Shown: positions 1 to 6,666 of the stretch, piece by piece
Position numbering within the stretch: the first letter of the stretch is position 1
How the letters are laid out: each line of letters begins with the position of its first letter
Assembly (NCBI GenBank): GCA_023489025.1
Contig: JAMDCN010000147.1
Span: forward strand, 1-23,154
Source of the DNA: Deltaproteobacteria bacterium
GTDB lineage: Bacteria > Desulfobacterota_E > Deferrimicrobia > Deferrimicrobiales > Deferrimicrobiaceae
Direction of reading: 5' to 3'
DNA length: 23,154 nt
The notes under the pieces: model-generated
What the model was told of the DNA's origin: nothing
Database searches by the model: none
Seen by the model: the letters and a program-made list of their open reading frames with translations, nothing else
Program-made: the position numbers and the translations under genes

Positions 1-100
1 CTCCTTCGTGCTCCTCGACGGAGTGTCCACTACGCCTGCGGTGCCCGAAGTTCGCGCGCCTTGTATCCACGCCCGTCTCCACCGTCTCGCGACGAACCCC

Positions 101-115
101 GGTGAGAAATGCGGG
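101..115 (+). repeat. 15-base repeat, left copy (inverted relative to right edge)
   Basis: The word GGTGAGAAATGCGGG occurs here, and its exact reverse complement lies at 23033-23047. This copy abuts the stop codon (116-118) of the diguanylate cyclase, so on the minus strand the gene ends TAG and the repeat follows at once. Read on the + strand, the repeat encodes V-R-N-A-G followed by TAA, and that frame is open back to the window start. This could be the 3' end of a transposase-like gene or a dispersed repeat that ended the assembly. The exact match is seen; the identity is a guess. Confidence 0.55.
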
Positions 116-1339
116 CTAATAGGGCTTGCCGTCGAGCCCGACCCGGGCGGCCGTGACGATCCGGTTTCGTCCCTGCTCCTTCGCGGCGTAGAGCGCCTCG
201 TCGGCGACGCGGATGAGCTCGGAGGTCGACTCGCCGTCCTCGGGGAACGTGGCGACGCCGCCGCTGATCGTGACCCGGACGGGGGCGTCGTGGCCGGGGA
301 GCTGGAAGAGGGTCGAGGCGACCAGCTCGCGGATCCGGTCCGCGTTCCTGGCGGCCTGGTCCTTGCCGGCGGAGGTCATCATCACGACGAATTCCTCGCC
401 TCCGTATCGGGCCAGGAGGTCCGACCGCCGCGTGGTTCCGCGCAGCATCTCGGAGATCCGCTTCAGGACGACGTCCCCGGCCTGGTGGCCGTACGTGTCG
501 TTGACCTTCTTGAAGTGGTCGATGTCGAAGACCGCGAGCGAGATCGGCTGCCCGTAGTTGCGCGCCTGGCGCAGCTCCGCCTCGAACCGGCCTGCGAAGT
601 GGGCCCGGTTGGGAATGCCGGTGAGGTGGTCCGTGGCCGCCCGGTGGTCCGCCGAGACGACCACGCTCATGTTCCGGAGCGCCCAGGCCACCAGGTCGCC
701 CAACATCGAGGCGTAACGCCGGTCCTTGGCCGAGGGCGACGCGCTGCCGGCGACGACGATCGCGCCGAAGACGTGGTCCCCCCAGATCACGGGGATCACG
801 AGATCGGGCCGGATCCCCGCGGCTTCGAGCGCCGACGGGCCCGGCAGCCGGCCCTCCCGTCCCGCGCGGTATTCGTCTTCCATCACGACGACCTGCCCCT
901 GGACGGCTGCGCCGAGCATTCCCTCGGAGGGCGAGAAGGGACGGTTTCCCCGCCAGTCGGGCGGGAATCCCGCCCCTTCGAAAAGGACCATCGCGCCGTC
1001 GCTCTTGCGGGGGGCGAAGAATCCGACCTGCAGGGACTTGAAGAAATCCTTCACGGCCCGGACGGCGATCGCCGGGATGGCCGTCGAGGTCTGGGCCGTT
1101 CCCAGGTTCCGGACGATGACCGGGATCATCGTGGTCACGGCGGCCGCCTGGGACCGCTCCTCCTCCATCTTGTGCAGATCCCGGGAGAGCTCGGCGACCT
1201 TGCGCCGGAGGACCGCCTCCTCGTCGCTCGAGGTCCGGGTCTGCGATCCGCGGGACACGCGTCCCCAGAGGAATCCGAGGACCCCGCCGACGACCCCCCC
1301 GAACAGAACGGCGGCGGCGAGCAGGAGCGGGAGCGCCAT
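116..1339 (-). CDS. Membrane-anchored GAF-GGDEF diguanylate cyclase
   Basis: This 407-residue protein probably makes cyclic di-GMP from two GTP. A hydrophobic N-terminal segment (about residues 3-26) should anchor it in the inner membrane, followed by a short charged coiled-coil-like stretch (about 38-65). A GAF-like sensor region spans roughly 75-220 and a GGDEF domain about 230-400. The GGDEF domain opens with D-x-LTGIPNR. The active-site motif is GGEEF at 313-317, so it should be catalytically competent. An RxxD inhibitory site (R304, D307) lies exactly five residues before it, which predicts product feedback. The ATG is preceded on the minus strand by GAGGAG. It lies 58 bases downstream of the DUF192 gene on the same strand, so the two may be co-transcribed. 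The GAF ligand cannot be told from sequence. Confidence 0.93.
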   Translation of the reverse strand: MALPLLLAAAVLFGGVVGGVLGFLWGRVSRGSQTRTSSDEEAVLRRKVAELSRDLHKMEEERSQAAAVTTMIPVIVRNLGTAQTSTAIPAIAVRAVKDFFKSLQVGFFAPRKSDGAMVLFEGAGFPPDWRGNRPFSPSEGMLGAAVQGQVVVMEDEYRAGREGRLPGPSALEAAGIRPDLVIPVIWGDHVFGAIVVAGSASPSAKDRRYASMLGDLVAWALRNMSVVVSADHRAATDHLTGIPNRAHFAGRFEAELRQARNYGQPISLAVFDIDHFKKVNDTYGHQAGDVVLKRISEMLRGTTRRSDLLARYGGEEFVVMMTSAGKDQAARNADRIRELVASTLFQLPGHDAPVRVTISGGVATFPEDGESTSELIRVADEALYAAKEQGRNRIVTAARVGLDGKPY

Positions 1340-1344
1340 GTCGT

Positions 1345-1360
1345 CTCCTCGCGCGGAGGA
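1345..1360 (-). promoter_or_regulatory. Ribosome-binding site of the diguanylate cyclase, possibly in a hairpin
   Basis: On the minus strand TCCTC (1360-1356) and GAGGA (1350-1346) can pair around a five-base loop. The second arm is the Shine-Dalgarno sequence, six bases before the ATG at 1339. The stem is only five base pairs, so it may be chance in GC-rich DNA. Confidence 0.35.
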
Positions 1361-1397
1361 TTCGTGGTCGTGTTATCGGCAGAACAGGGGAAAAACC

Positions 1398-1742
1398 TCA
1401 GTCCGGGAATTCCAGCAGGTCCCCGACCTCGGTTCCCGACCTCTCGATCGCGCCCGCCGGGAGCTCGAGGACGCCCCGGGCGTCCCGGTGGTATCGCGAG
1501 AAGCGGTTCCTCGGGAAGGTGCTGTACAATGCGACGACCCGCATCCCGGCGTCGACGAAGAGGGCGTCGAAGGGGAAGCGCATCCCGACGGAGTGGATGC
1601 TCCGGCAGGGGCAGATCCACAGTCCTTCCCCCTCGCGGAGCGGGCTCCTGCCCAGCAGTCCCCGGCTGCGGGCCGCGAACGTCTCGGCCCGGCGGATGGC
1701 GTTCCCCAAGAGCCGGTCCCTGGTCACGTTGCGCGCGATCAT
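1398..1742 (-). CDS. DUF192 family protein
   Basis: This 114-residue protein matches the DUF192 family along its whole length. The family signatures are visible: SRGLLGR near residue 26, SIHSVGMRFPFDALFVD (about 48-64), and the C-terminal run VLELPAG followed by the VGDLLEF end. The family is small and widespread, sometimes with a signal peptide, and its biochemical role is not established. No signal peptide is visible here. The ATG at 1742 is the only good start and is preceded on the minus strand by AGGAAAAGGAAC. The gene is divergent from the radical SAM gene across about 60 bases and is followed by the diguanylate cyclase on the same strand. Confidence 0.88.
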   Translation of the reverse strand: MIARNVTRDRLLGNAIRRAETFAARSRGLLGRSPLREGEGLWICPCRSIHSVGMRFPFDALFVDAGMRVVALYSTFPRNRFSRYHRDARGVLELPAGAIERSGTEVGDLLEFPD

Positions 1743-1802
1743 CGAGTTCCTTTTCCTAACAGTAGCAGATCGGCGTCCCCGGACAACTGCTAACATGAGT
1801 TG

Positions 1803-2693
1803 ATGGTTTCCGATCGGTTGCCGCGGCTCCGGGAGAGCGCGGATCGACTCGTTGCCCGCCTTTCCGAATGCGACATCTGCCCGCGGCGGTGCCGCGTGGA
1901 CCGCACGAAGGGGGGGGCGGGCGTCTGCCGGATCGGCCGGCACGCCCGGGTCGCCTCGTTCGGCCCGCACTTCGGGGAGGAGTCGCCGCTGGTGGGCCGG
2001 AGCGGTTCCGGCACGGTCTTCTTCTCCGGCTGCAGCCTCCGGTGCGTCTTCTGCCAGAACTTCGACATCAGCCACCGCGGGGAGGGGGAGGACGTCACGG
2101 CGGAGGGGCTGGCCTCCATCTTCCTCGCCGTCGCCCGGACGAGGTGCCACAACCTGAACCTCGTCACCCCCACCCACGTCGTCCCGCAGATCGTGGAGGC
2201 GCTCGCCCTGGCGGTCGAGCGCGGTTTCTCGCTGCCGGTCGTGTACAACTGCGGCGGCTACGAGAGCGTGGAGACCCTTCTGGCGCTCGAGGGGATCGTC
2301 GACATCTACATGCCCGACGTCAAGTTCCTGGAGCCGGGGTCCGCCGGGCGGTACTGCAATGCCCCCGACTACCCGGAGGTCGCCCGGGCGGCGGTCCGGG
2401 AGATGGTTCGGCAGGTCGGCCCCCTGGAAATCGGCCCCGACGGGGTCGCCCGGAAAGGACTTCTCGTCCGGCATCTCGTCATGCCGGCGGACGTCTCGAC
2501 CACGCGGAGGGTGATCGACTTCCTGGCGGAGGAGATCGGGACGGACACGTACCTGAACCTCATGGACCAGTACCGGCCGTGCGGGCGCGCCCCGGAGTTC
2601 CCCGAGATCGCGCGGCGGATCGCGCCGCAGGAGTGGCGAAACGCCCGCGAGTACGCCCTGGGCCGGGGCCTTGCGCGCCTCGACGGGGAGTGA
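1803..2693 (+). CDS. Radical SAM protein, PflA/PflX-like (COG1313 type)
   Basis: A 296-residue radical SAM enzyme. The SAM-binding iron-sulfur motif CxxxCxxC is clear (C77, C81, C84, sequence CSLRCVFC). It is preceded by a cysteine-containing N-terminal block (C23, C26, C30, C42) typical of the PflX subgroup of putative pyruvate formate-lyase activating enzyme relatives. Later motifs include NCGGYES and the DIYMPDVKF strand, as in that subgroup. No glycyl-radical enzyme lies in the window, so it is unlikely to be a classical activase, and its substrate is unknown. ATG at 1803 is preferred over the TTG at 1800. No strong Shine-Dalgarno sequence is visible. The glycerate kinase gene begins 24 bases after the stop, which suggests co-transcription. 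Confidence 0.9.
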   Translation: MVSDRLPRLRESADRLVARLSECDICPRRCRVDRTKGGAGVCRIGRHARVASFGPHFGEESPLVGRSGSGTVFFSGCSLRCVFCQNFDISHRGEGEDVTAEGLASIFLAVARTRCHNLNLVTPTHVVPQIVEALALAVERGFSLPVVYNCGGYESVETLLALEGIVDIYMPDVKFLEPGSAGRYCNAPDYPEVARAAVREMVRQVGPLEIGPDGVARKGLLVRHLVMPADVSTTRRVIDFLAEEIGTDTYLNLMDQYRPCGRAPEFPEIARRIAPQEWRNAREYALGRGLARLDGE

Positions 2694-2717
2694 GGCCGGC
2701 GGGCGGGAAGGGGATCG

Positions 2718-4073
2718 ATGGACCCTCTTGTCAGGGATTATCTCGAGGCGATCTTCCGGGCCGCGGTGACCGCGGTCGATCCCGGTCGCCTGGTTTCCGC
2801 GGTCCTCGAGGTCGACACCGGGGGAGCGATCTTCCGGCGCGGGATGGGAGCGGAACCGGTTCGCGTGGCGTGGGACGCGGTCCGGAACGTCTACCTCGTG
2901 GGCGGCGGAAAGGCCGGTCGCGCGATGGGCGAAGCCGCCCTCGCGACGCTCGGGGGACGGGTCTCGGCGGGCGTCATCGCGGGGCCGCGAGGGGAGGGGG
3001 GCGGCGCCGGGGCGGTCCGGTTCGTCGAGGCCGGGCACCCGCTCCCGGACGCGGGGAGCCGGGACGCGGCCCGGGAGATGATGGCGCTCCTCCAGAACGC
3101 GGCGCAGGACGATCTGGTGATCGCCCTCGTCTCGGGAGGAGGGTCTGCGATGATCTCCGCGCCGGCGGAGGGGATCCCTCCAGGGGACAAGGAGTCGACG
3201 CTCCGCCTGATCCTGCGCTCCGGGGCGGACATCGCGGAGTTCAACGCGGTCCGGAAGCACCTGTCGCTGGTAAAAGGGGGCCGCATGGCCATGGCGGCCG
3301 CCCCCGCCCGCGTGTGGGGCCTCCTGCTCTCGGACGTCCCGGGGGACGATCCGGCCGTCATCGCGTCGGGGCCCTTCTCCCCCGACCCGACGACTTGCCG
3401 CGACGCCCTGGACGTCCTCTCCCGGCGAAAGATCCTGGCCGAGGTCCCGTCGACGGTCCGATCCCTTCTCGAGGCGGGCGCGGCGGGGAGGGTCCCGGAG
3501 ACCCCGAAGCCCGGAGACCCGGTGTTCGACGCGGTGGCCTGCGCCGTCGTCGGCTCGAACCGGACGGCGCTGGAGGCGGCGGCCGAGGCCGCGCAGGAGG
3601 ATCCGTCGGCGACCGTGCTCGTGCTCCCCGGTTTCCTGCGAGGGGAGGCCCGGGAGTGCGCCCGCTCGTTCGTGGAGGAGCTGCGCCGGGCGGGGTGCCG
3701 CGAGTCCCCCCCGCGCGCGATCGTCCTCATCGCGGGCGGGGAGACCACGGTGACCGTCCGCGGAAAGGGGAAGGGGGGGCGCAACCAGGAGTTCGCCCTC
3801 GCGGCCGCGATCGCCCTGGACGGCGAGGAGCGGATGGCCGTCCTGTCGTGCGGCACGGACGGGATCGACGGGCCGACCGACGCCGCCGGCGCCGTGGCCT
3901 TCGGCGACACCTGCGCGCGCGCCCGGGCGAAGGGGCTTTCGCCGCGGGCCCGGCTCGACGACAACGACGCCTATCCGTTTTTCGCGGACCTGGGAGACCT
4001 GATCCGGACCGGCCCCACCGGGACCAACGTGGCCGATCTCGCCGTCGGCGTGGTCGCGCCCCGGCGGCCGTAA
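2718..4073 (+). CDS. Glycerate 2-kinase, type II (DUF4147 + MOFRL)
   Basis: This 451-residue protein is a full-length class II glycerate kinase, which phosphorylates D-glycerate at C2 to give 2-phosphoglycerate for lower glycolysis. The N-terminal DUF4147 domain (about 5-240) contains the glycine-rich GGGKAGRAMGEAAL segment (about 58-71) and LVSGGGSAM. The C-terminal MOFRL domain (about 325-445) contains GGETTVTV, GKGGRNQEFALA and the GTDGIDGPTDAAGA run. The ATG is preceded by GGGAAGGGG. Cytosolic. Relatives are called GckA, TtuD or GarK in different pathways; I give no symbol because no serine-cycle, tartrate or glucarate genes are nearby. A strong stem-loop spans its stop codon. Confidence 0.93.
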   Translation: MDPLVRDYLEAIFRAAVTAVDPGRLVSAVLEVDTGGAIFRRGMGAEPVRVAWDAVRNVYLVGGGKAGRAMGEAALATLGGRVSAGVIAGPRGEGGGAGAVRFVEAGHPLPDAGSRDAAREMMALLQNAAQDDLVIALVSGGGSAMISAPAEGIPPGDKESTLRLILRSGADIAEFNAVRKHLSLVKGGRMAMAAAPARVWGLLLSDVPGDDPAVIASGPFSPDPTTCRDALDVLSRRKILAEVPSTVRSLLEAGAAGRVPETPKPGDPVFDAVACAVVGSNRTALEAAAEAAQEDPSATVLVLPGFLRGEARECARSFVEELRRAGCRESPPRAIVLIAGGETTVTVRGKGKGGRNQEFALAAAIALDGEERMAVLSCGTDGIDGPTDAAGAVAFGDTCARARAKGLSPRARLDDNDAYPFFADLGDLIRTGPTGTNVADLAVGVVAPRRP

Positions 4074-4088
4074 GCGGCCGGGGCGACC
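4052..4088 (+). terminator. Stem-loop across the glycerate kinase stop codon
   Basis: Arms GGTCGCGCCCCGG and CCGGGGCGACC pair over 11 base pairs with a two-base bulge, leaving a 13-base loop that contains the TAA stop. No T-tract follows, so it is not a textbook intrinsic terminator. It could attenuate transcription or protect the 3' end. Confidence 0.35.
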
Positions 4089-4109
4089 GGCGGGGGAGGA
4101 CACGGCGCC

Positions 4110-4415
4110 ATGGGCCGCGAAGAGATGGAAAGGCGGTACGGCCGGCCCGGGACGGGGGCGGACACGATCCCGGTCGGAGGCGTTCCCTGCCGGCTCAAGA
4201 AGATCCTCGCGAAATGGATGATGGACGTCCCGGAGGTCTGGACCATCGACGGGGGCGTCCTGGAAGAAGGCCGCTACTGGATCCGGTTCCTCGATGCCGA
4301 CGACCGGTGCATCGTGGTCTTCGAATTCGACGGCGATTACGACATCCTCTCGGAGATGCGCGTCGACAGCATGGAGTGGGAGGGGGAGGACTTCTTCAAG
4401 TCCCGCACGCGATGA
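4110..4415 (+). CDS. Hypothetical protein, 101 residues
   Basis: I do not recognise a family. The ORF starts at an ATG with a good Shine-Dalgarno sequence (GGGGGAGGA) a few bases upstream, and its codon use matches the neighbouring real genes. The protein is acidic and has no membrane segment or signal peptide. An N-terminal basic patch (about 28-40, with CRLKKILAKW) is followed by alternating beta-like strands (TIDGG, YWIRFLD, CIVVFEFDGDYD) and an acidic C-terminus. It looks like a small soluble alpha/beta protein. It follows the glycerate kinase by 36 bases. The reading frame stays open after its stop, into a coding-like stretch ending at 4517. Confidence 0.65.
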   Translation: MGREEMERRYGRPGTGADTIPVGGVPCRLKKILAKWMMDVPEVWTIDGGVLEEGRYWIRFLDADDRCIVVFEFDGDYDILSEMRVDSMEWEGEDFFKSRTR

Positions 4416-4517
4416 CCGGATCGAGAAGACGAAGGCGGCGATAATGTCCTCGAGATCATGCTCGCCAAGCTTGAGGAACTTCGCAGCGAAGCCGGGCGCA
4501 ATAAAAGGCAGGGATGA
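4416..4517 (+). pseudogene. Coding-like remnant in frame with the upstream stop
   Basis: After the TGA at 4413-4415 the same frame remains open to a TGA at 4515-4517. It has a convincing amphipathic end (from ATG 4458: MLAKLEELRSEAGRNKRQG). This could be the displaced tail of the upstream gene, the 3' end of a lost gene, or a chance ORF. No ribosome-binding site is visible before 4458. No function can be assigned. Confidence 0.25.
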
Positions 4518-4535
4518 ACAGGGGGGGGCGGCACG

Positions 4536-5052
4536 ATGACCCTCCGTTTCCTACCAGGAAGACTGGCGGAAGTCGCCGGATACTTTCTCCGGCTCGGCAT
4601 CACGGCCTTCGGCGGCCCCGCGGCGCACATCGCCATGATGCACGACGAGGTCGTCAATCGGCGGAAACGGCTGGACGACCAGCGCTTCCTTGACCTGCTC
4701 GGTGCGACGAATCTCATCCCCGGCCCGAATTCCACGGAGATGGCGATCCATCTCGGTTCCCTGCGGCCGGATGGGCCGGCCTGATTGTCGGGGTTTCTGT
4801 TTCATCGTTCCCGCCGTGGTTATCGTGGCGGCGTTGGCGTGGGCCGGCGGGTTGCTGGACGGCGTCACCGTGGCGTCGTTGGGTTTGATGGCCGCCGTGA
4901 CCTGGCAACTGGGCCGAGCTTCGTTCGTGGACTTGCCGACTATTGCGATCGGTCTCGTTTCCGCGGTTTTGCTTTTCCGTTTCAAAGTCAATTCGACATG
5001 GCTGGTGGCGGGGGGAGCGGCGATCGGGCTGCTGGGCATGCTCCTTCGATGA
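4536..5052 (+). pseudogene. chrA: Chromate transporter remnant (frameshifted, internally deleted)
   Basis: An intact ChrA is an inner-membrane CHR-family transporter of about 400 residues with two homologous halves. Here the N-terminal part is clear (LGITAFGGPAAHIAMM, then ATNLIPGPNSTEMAIHLG) but the frame hits TGA at 4782. Homology continues as GWAGLIVG in a second frame (from about 4769) and then GFCFIVPAVVIVAALAWA in a third (from 4792), which implies two single-base losses. After LAWAGG the sequence jumps to the family's C-terminal end (LLDGVTVASLGLMAAVTWQLGRA to FRFKVNSTWLVAGG). More than half of the protein is therefore missing, apparently from the first half into the second. Codon use is richer in TTG, GTT and CTT than in neighbouring genes, which suggests acquisition from elsewhere. 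It cannot make a working transporter. A good Shine-Dalgarno sequence (GGGGGG) still precedes the ATG. Confidence 0.85.
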
Positions 5053-5054
5053 GC

Positions 5055-5202
5055 TCAGGGGAGGCCGGCGGTCGGCTGAACCTGCGCCAGCATCTTCTGG
5101 AATTCCCTATAGGAAGTTTCTTTTTTCGCGGTCTCGCCAGGAGGGTACTTCCCTCTTGGCCGGCCGTCGTGATTCCGTGGTCGGGGTCGGTCTGTCCGAC
5201 AT
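5055..5202 (-). pseudogene. Possible small frameshifted ORF on the minus strand
   Basis: From ATG at 5202 the minus strand reads MSDRPTPTTESRRPAKREVP and stops at 5107. An overlapping frame reads KYPPGETAKKETSYREFQKM and ends at a TGA at 5055 after AQVQPTAGLP. One missing base near 5150 would join them into a small basic, lysine-rich protein of about 50 residues. The second frame looks protein-like (charged, amphipathic). I do not recognise the family. This may be a broken resident gene beside the chrA remnant, or coincidence. Confidence 0.25.
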
Positions 5203-5265
5203 CAAGAACCCCGCTGCGCCGCCCGCCGCAGCTTCCGTCGGCCTTTTGCCGCCAGTATACTCACC

Positions 5266-5490
5266 ATGGGACGGGAATCCACTCGAACCCCGCGCATACG
5301 CCGGGCGTGGAAGGGGATGGGGAGCCTCCAGGGGACCTTTCTCTCCGCGTTCGCGCTCGGCATGGTCATCGCGCTGACGGGACGTTTCCGGGGCCCCGCC
5401 GCGGAGACGATGGTCTTCATCGTCATGGGGGTCGTCCTCGTCTTCAAGCCCCTCGAAGTGCAGCCATCTCCCCTCCTCCCGGCGCCTTGA
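5266..5490 (+). CDS. Possible small membrane protein, 74 residues
   Basis: The ORF carries two hydrophobic stretches (FLSAFALGMVIALTG, about 28-42, and ETMVFIVMGVVLVFKPL, about 48-64) that could form a two-helix hairpin. The N-terminal 18 residues are basic. Codon use from about residue 16 onward resembles real genes here. No convincing ribosome-binding site precedes ATG 5266; a second in-frame ATG lies at 5317. The ORF ends inside the -35 element of the hrcA promoter. No family is recognised. It may be genuine or another remnant of the decayed stretch. Confidence 0.4.
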   Translation: MGRESTRTPRIRRAWKGMGSLQGTFLSAFALGMVIALTGRFRGPAAETMVFIVMGVVLVFKPLEVQPSPLLPAP

Positions 5491-5516
5491 CAGGCTGGAC
5501 TTCGGGCTGGTAGAGT
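5487..5516 (+). promoter_or_regulatory. Sigma-70-type promoter of the hrcA operon
   Basis: A perfect -35 hexamer TTGACA (5487-5492), an 18-base spacer and the -10 candidate TAGAGT (5511-5516). The CIRCE operator begins six bases after the -10, where transcription would start, which is the usual arrangement for HrcA repression. Confidence 0.75.
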
Positions 5517-5521
5517 GAATT

Positions 5522-5548
5522 TTAGCACTCTCCAGCCGAGAGTGCTAA
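5522..5548 (+). promoter_or_regulatory. CIRCE operator (HrcA binding site)
   Basis: A perfect inverted repeat: TTAGCACTC (5522-5530), nine-base spacer, GAGTGCTAA (5540-5548). This matches the CIRCE consensus in both arms and in spacer length. HrcA bound here would block the promoter, and heat would relieve the block, giving autoregulation of hrcA and control of the genes behind it. Confidence 0.97.
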
Positions 5549-5569
5549 TGACCGCGAACGGACGAGGGC

Positions 5570-6607
5570 ATGAAGGCGCTTTTGGACGACCGCGACGCAC
5601 AGGTCCTGCGCATCGTGGTGGAGGATTACGTTTCGACCGCCGAGCCGGTCGGCTCCCGGACCATCTCCAAGGAGATGGGCAACCTTTTCTCGCCCGCCAC
5701 GATCCGGAACATCATGGCGGACCTCGAGGAGATGGGGTATCTCGCCCAGCCGCACACCTCCGCGGGACGGATTCCCACGGGCGCCGGGTTCCGGTATTAC
5801 GTCGACTACCTGCTCGCCCGGCGGGAGCTGGCCCGCGCGGACCGGGACCGGCTTGCGAGGATGGCGGGGGAGGAGGATGCGCCCGCGGAGGAGATGGTCC
5901 GCCACGTGAGCCGGATCGCCTCCAACATCTCGCGGCAGGCGTGCGTGGTGATCCTCCCCCAGTCCGTGCACCAGCCGCTCCACTCCATCAACCTGGTCCG
6001 GGCGGGCGCGGACAGGATCCTGGTCATCGCGGTGCTCCAGGGCGGGTGGGTCCAGCACCGGGTGATCGAGGGGGAGAACGGGCTCACGCCCGAGGATATC
6101 GAGAAGATCAACAACTACCTGAACTCGTTTGCGGTGGGGCTCACGCTGCCGCAGCTCCGGGCGAAGGTCCTCCGGGAGATGAAGCAGGAGAAGGCCCGCT
6201 ACGACCGCCTGATCCGGCGGGCGCTCCTGTACAGCGCCCGGATGCTCGCCGACTCGGACGACGCCGAGGTGTATGTCGAGGGGCGCGCCAACATCCTCGA
6301 CCAGCCCGAGTTCATGGAGGACCTCCAGAAGCTCAAGCGGATCCTGCGCGCCTTCGAGGAGAAGAGCATCGTCGTGCGCCTCCTCGACCGGGCGATCGAG
6401 AGCGGGGCCGTCCAGATCTCCATCGGCCCCGAGAACGAGCTCGAGGAGTTCCGCGACGTCTCGGTCGTGGCGTCGGGGTACCGGCGGGGGGAGTCGGCCG
6501 TGGGGGGGATCGGGCTGATCGGTCCGGTCCGGATGGACTACCCGCGCGTGATCCCGCTCGTGGAGCACGCGGCGCGGCTGCTGAGCTCCCTGTTCGAGCA
6601 TCGATAG
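5570..6607 (+). CDS. hrcA: Heat-inducible transcription repressor HrcA
   Basis: This 345-residue protein has the normal HrcA length. The N-terminal winged-helix DNA-binding domain (about 1-75) carries the family signatures EPVGSRTISK, SPATIRNIMADLEEMGYL and TSAGRIPT. The GAF-like dimerisation region follows, and the C-terminus has IGPENELEEF and the GGIGLIGPVRMDYPRVIPLV motif. HrcA binds CIRCE as a dimer and needs a chaperone (GroEL in studied species) to stay folded. The ATG lies 21 bases after CIRCE with a weak Shine-Dalgarno sequence (GACGAGGG). It is the first gene of the operon, as expected for autoregulation. grpE follows after 59 bases. Confidence 0.98.
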   Translation: MKALLDDRDAQVLRIVVEDYVSTAEPVGSRTISKEMGNLFSPATIRNIMADLEEMGYLAQPHTSAGRIPTGAGFRYYVDYLLARRELARADRDRLARMAGEEDAPAEEMVRHVSRIASNISRQACVVILPQSVHQPLHSINLVRAGADRILVIAVLQGGWVQHRVIEGENGLTPEDIEKINNYLNSFAVGLTLPQLRAKVLREMKQEKARYDRLIRRALLYSARMLADSDDAEVYVEGRANILDQPEFMEDLQKLKRILRAFEEKSIVVRLLDRAIESGAVQISIGPENELEEFRDVSVVASGYRRGESAVGGIGLIGPVRMDYPRVIPLVEHAARLLSSLFEHR

Positions 6608-6666
6608 GCGGGACATTCCCCTGCATCGCATGAAATCACCTGCATCCGGAAGGAGAGGGACGGATC

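Noticed and set aside
8..1759. A 583-codon plus-strand frame across the diguanylate cyclase
   Set aside because: Antisense shadow of a complete GAF-GGDEF gene; no motif in the plus frame.
1759..1786. Minus-strand promoter candidate TTGTCC, 16-base spacer, TACTGT before the DUF192 gene
   Set aside because: The -10 matches only three of six bases and would leave a very short leader before the ribosome-binding site.
1398..4103. A 901-codon minus-strand frame ending in the DUF192 sequence
   Set aside because: Only the last 114 codons match a family and have a ribosome-binding site. The upstream part is antisense to the radical SAM and glycerate kinase genes and is low-complexity.
5202..5600. 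A 132-codon minus-strand frame across the hrcA promoter
   Set aside because: It runs through CIRCE and into hrcA, is basic and low-complexity, and has no ribosome-binding site.
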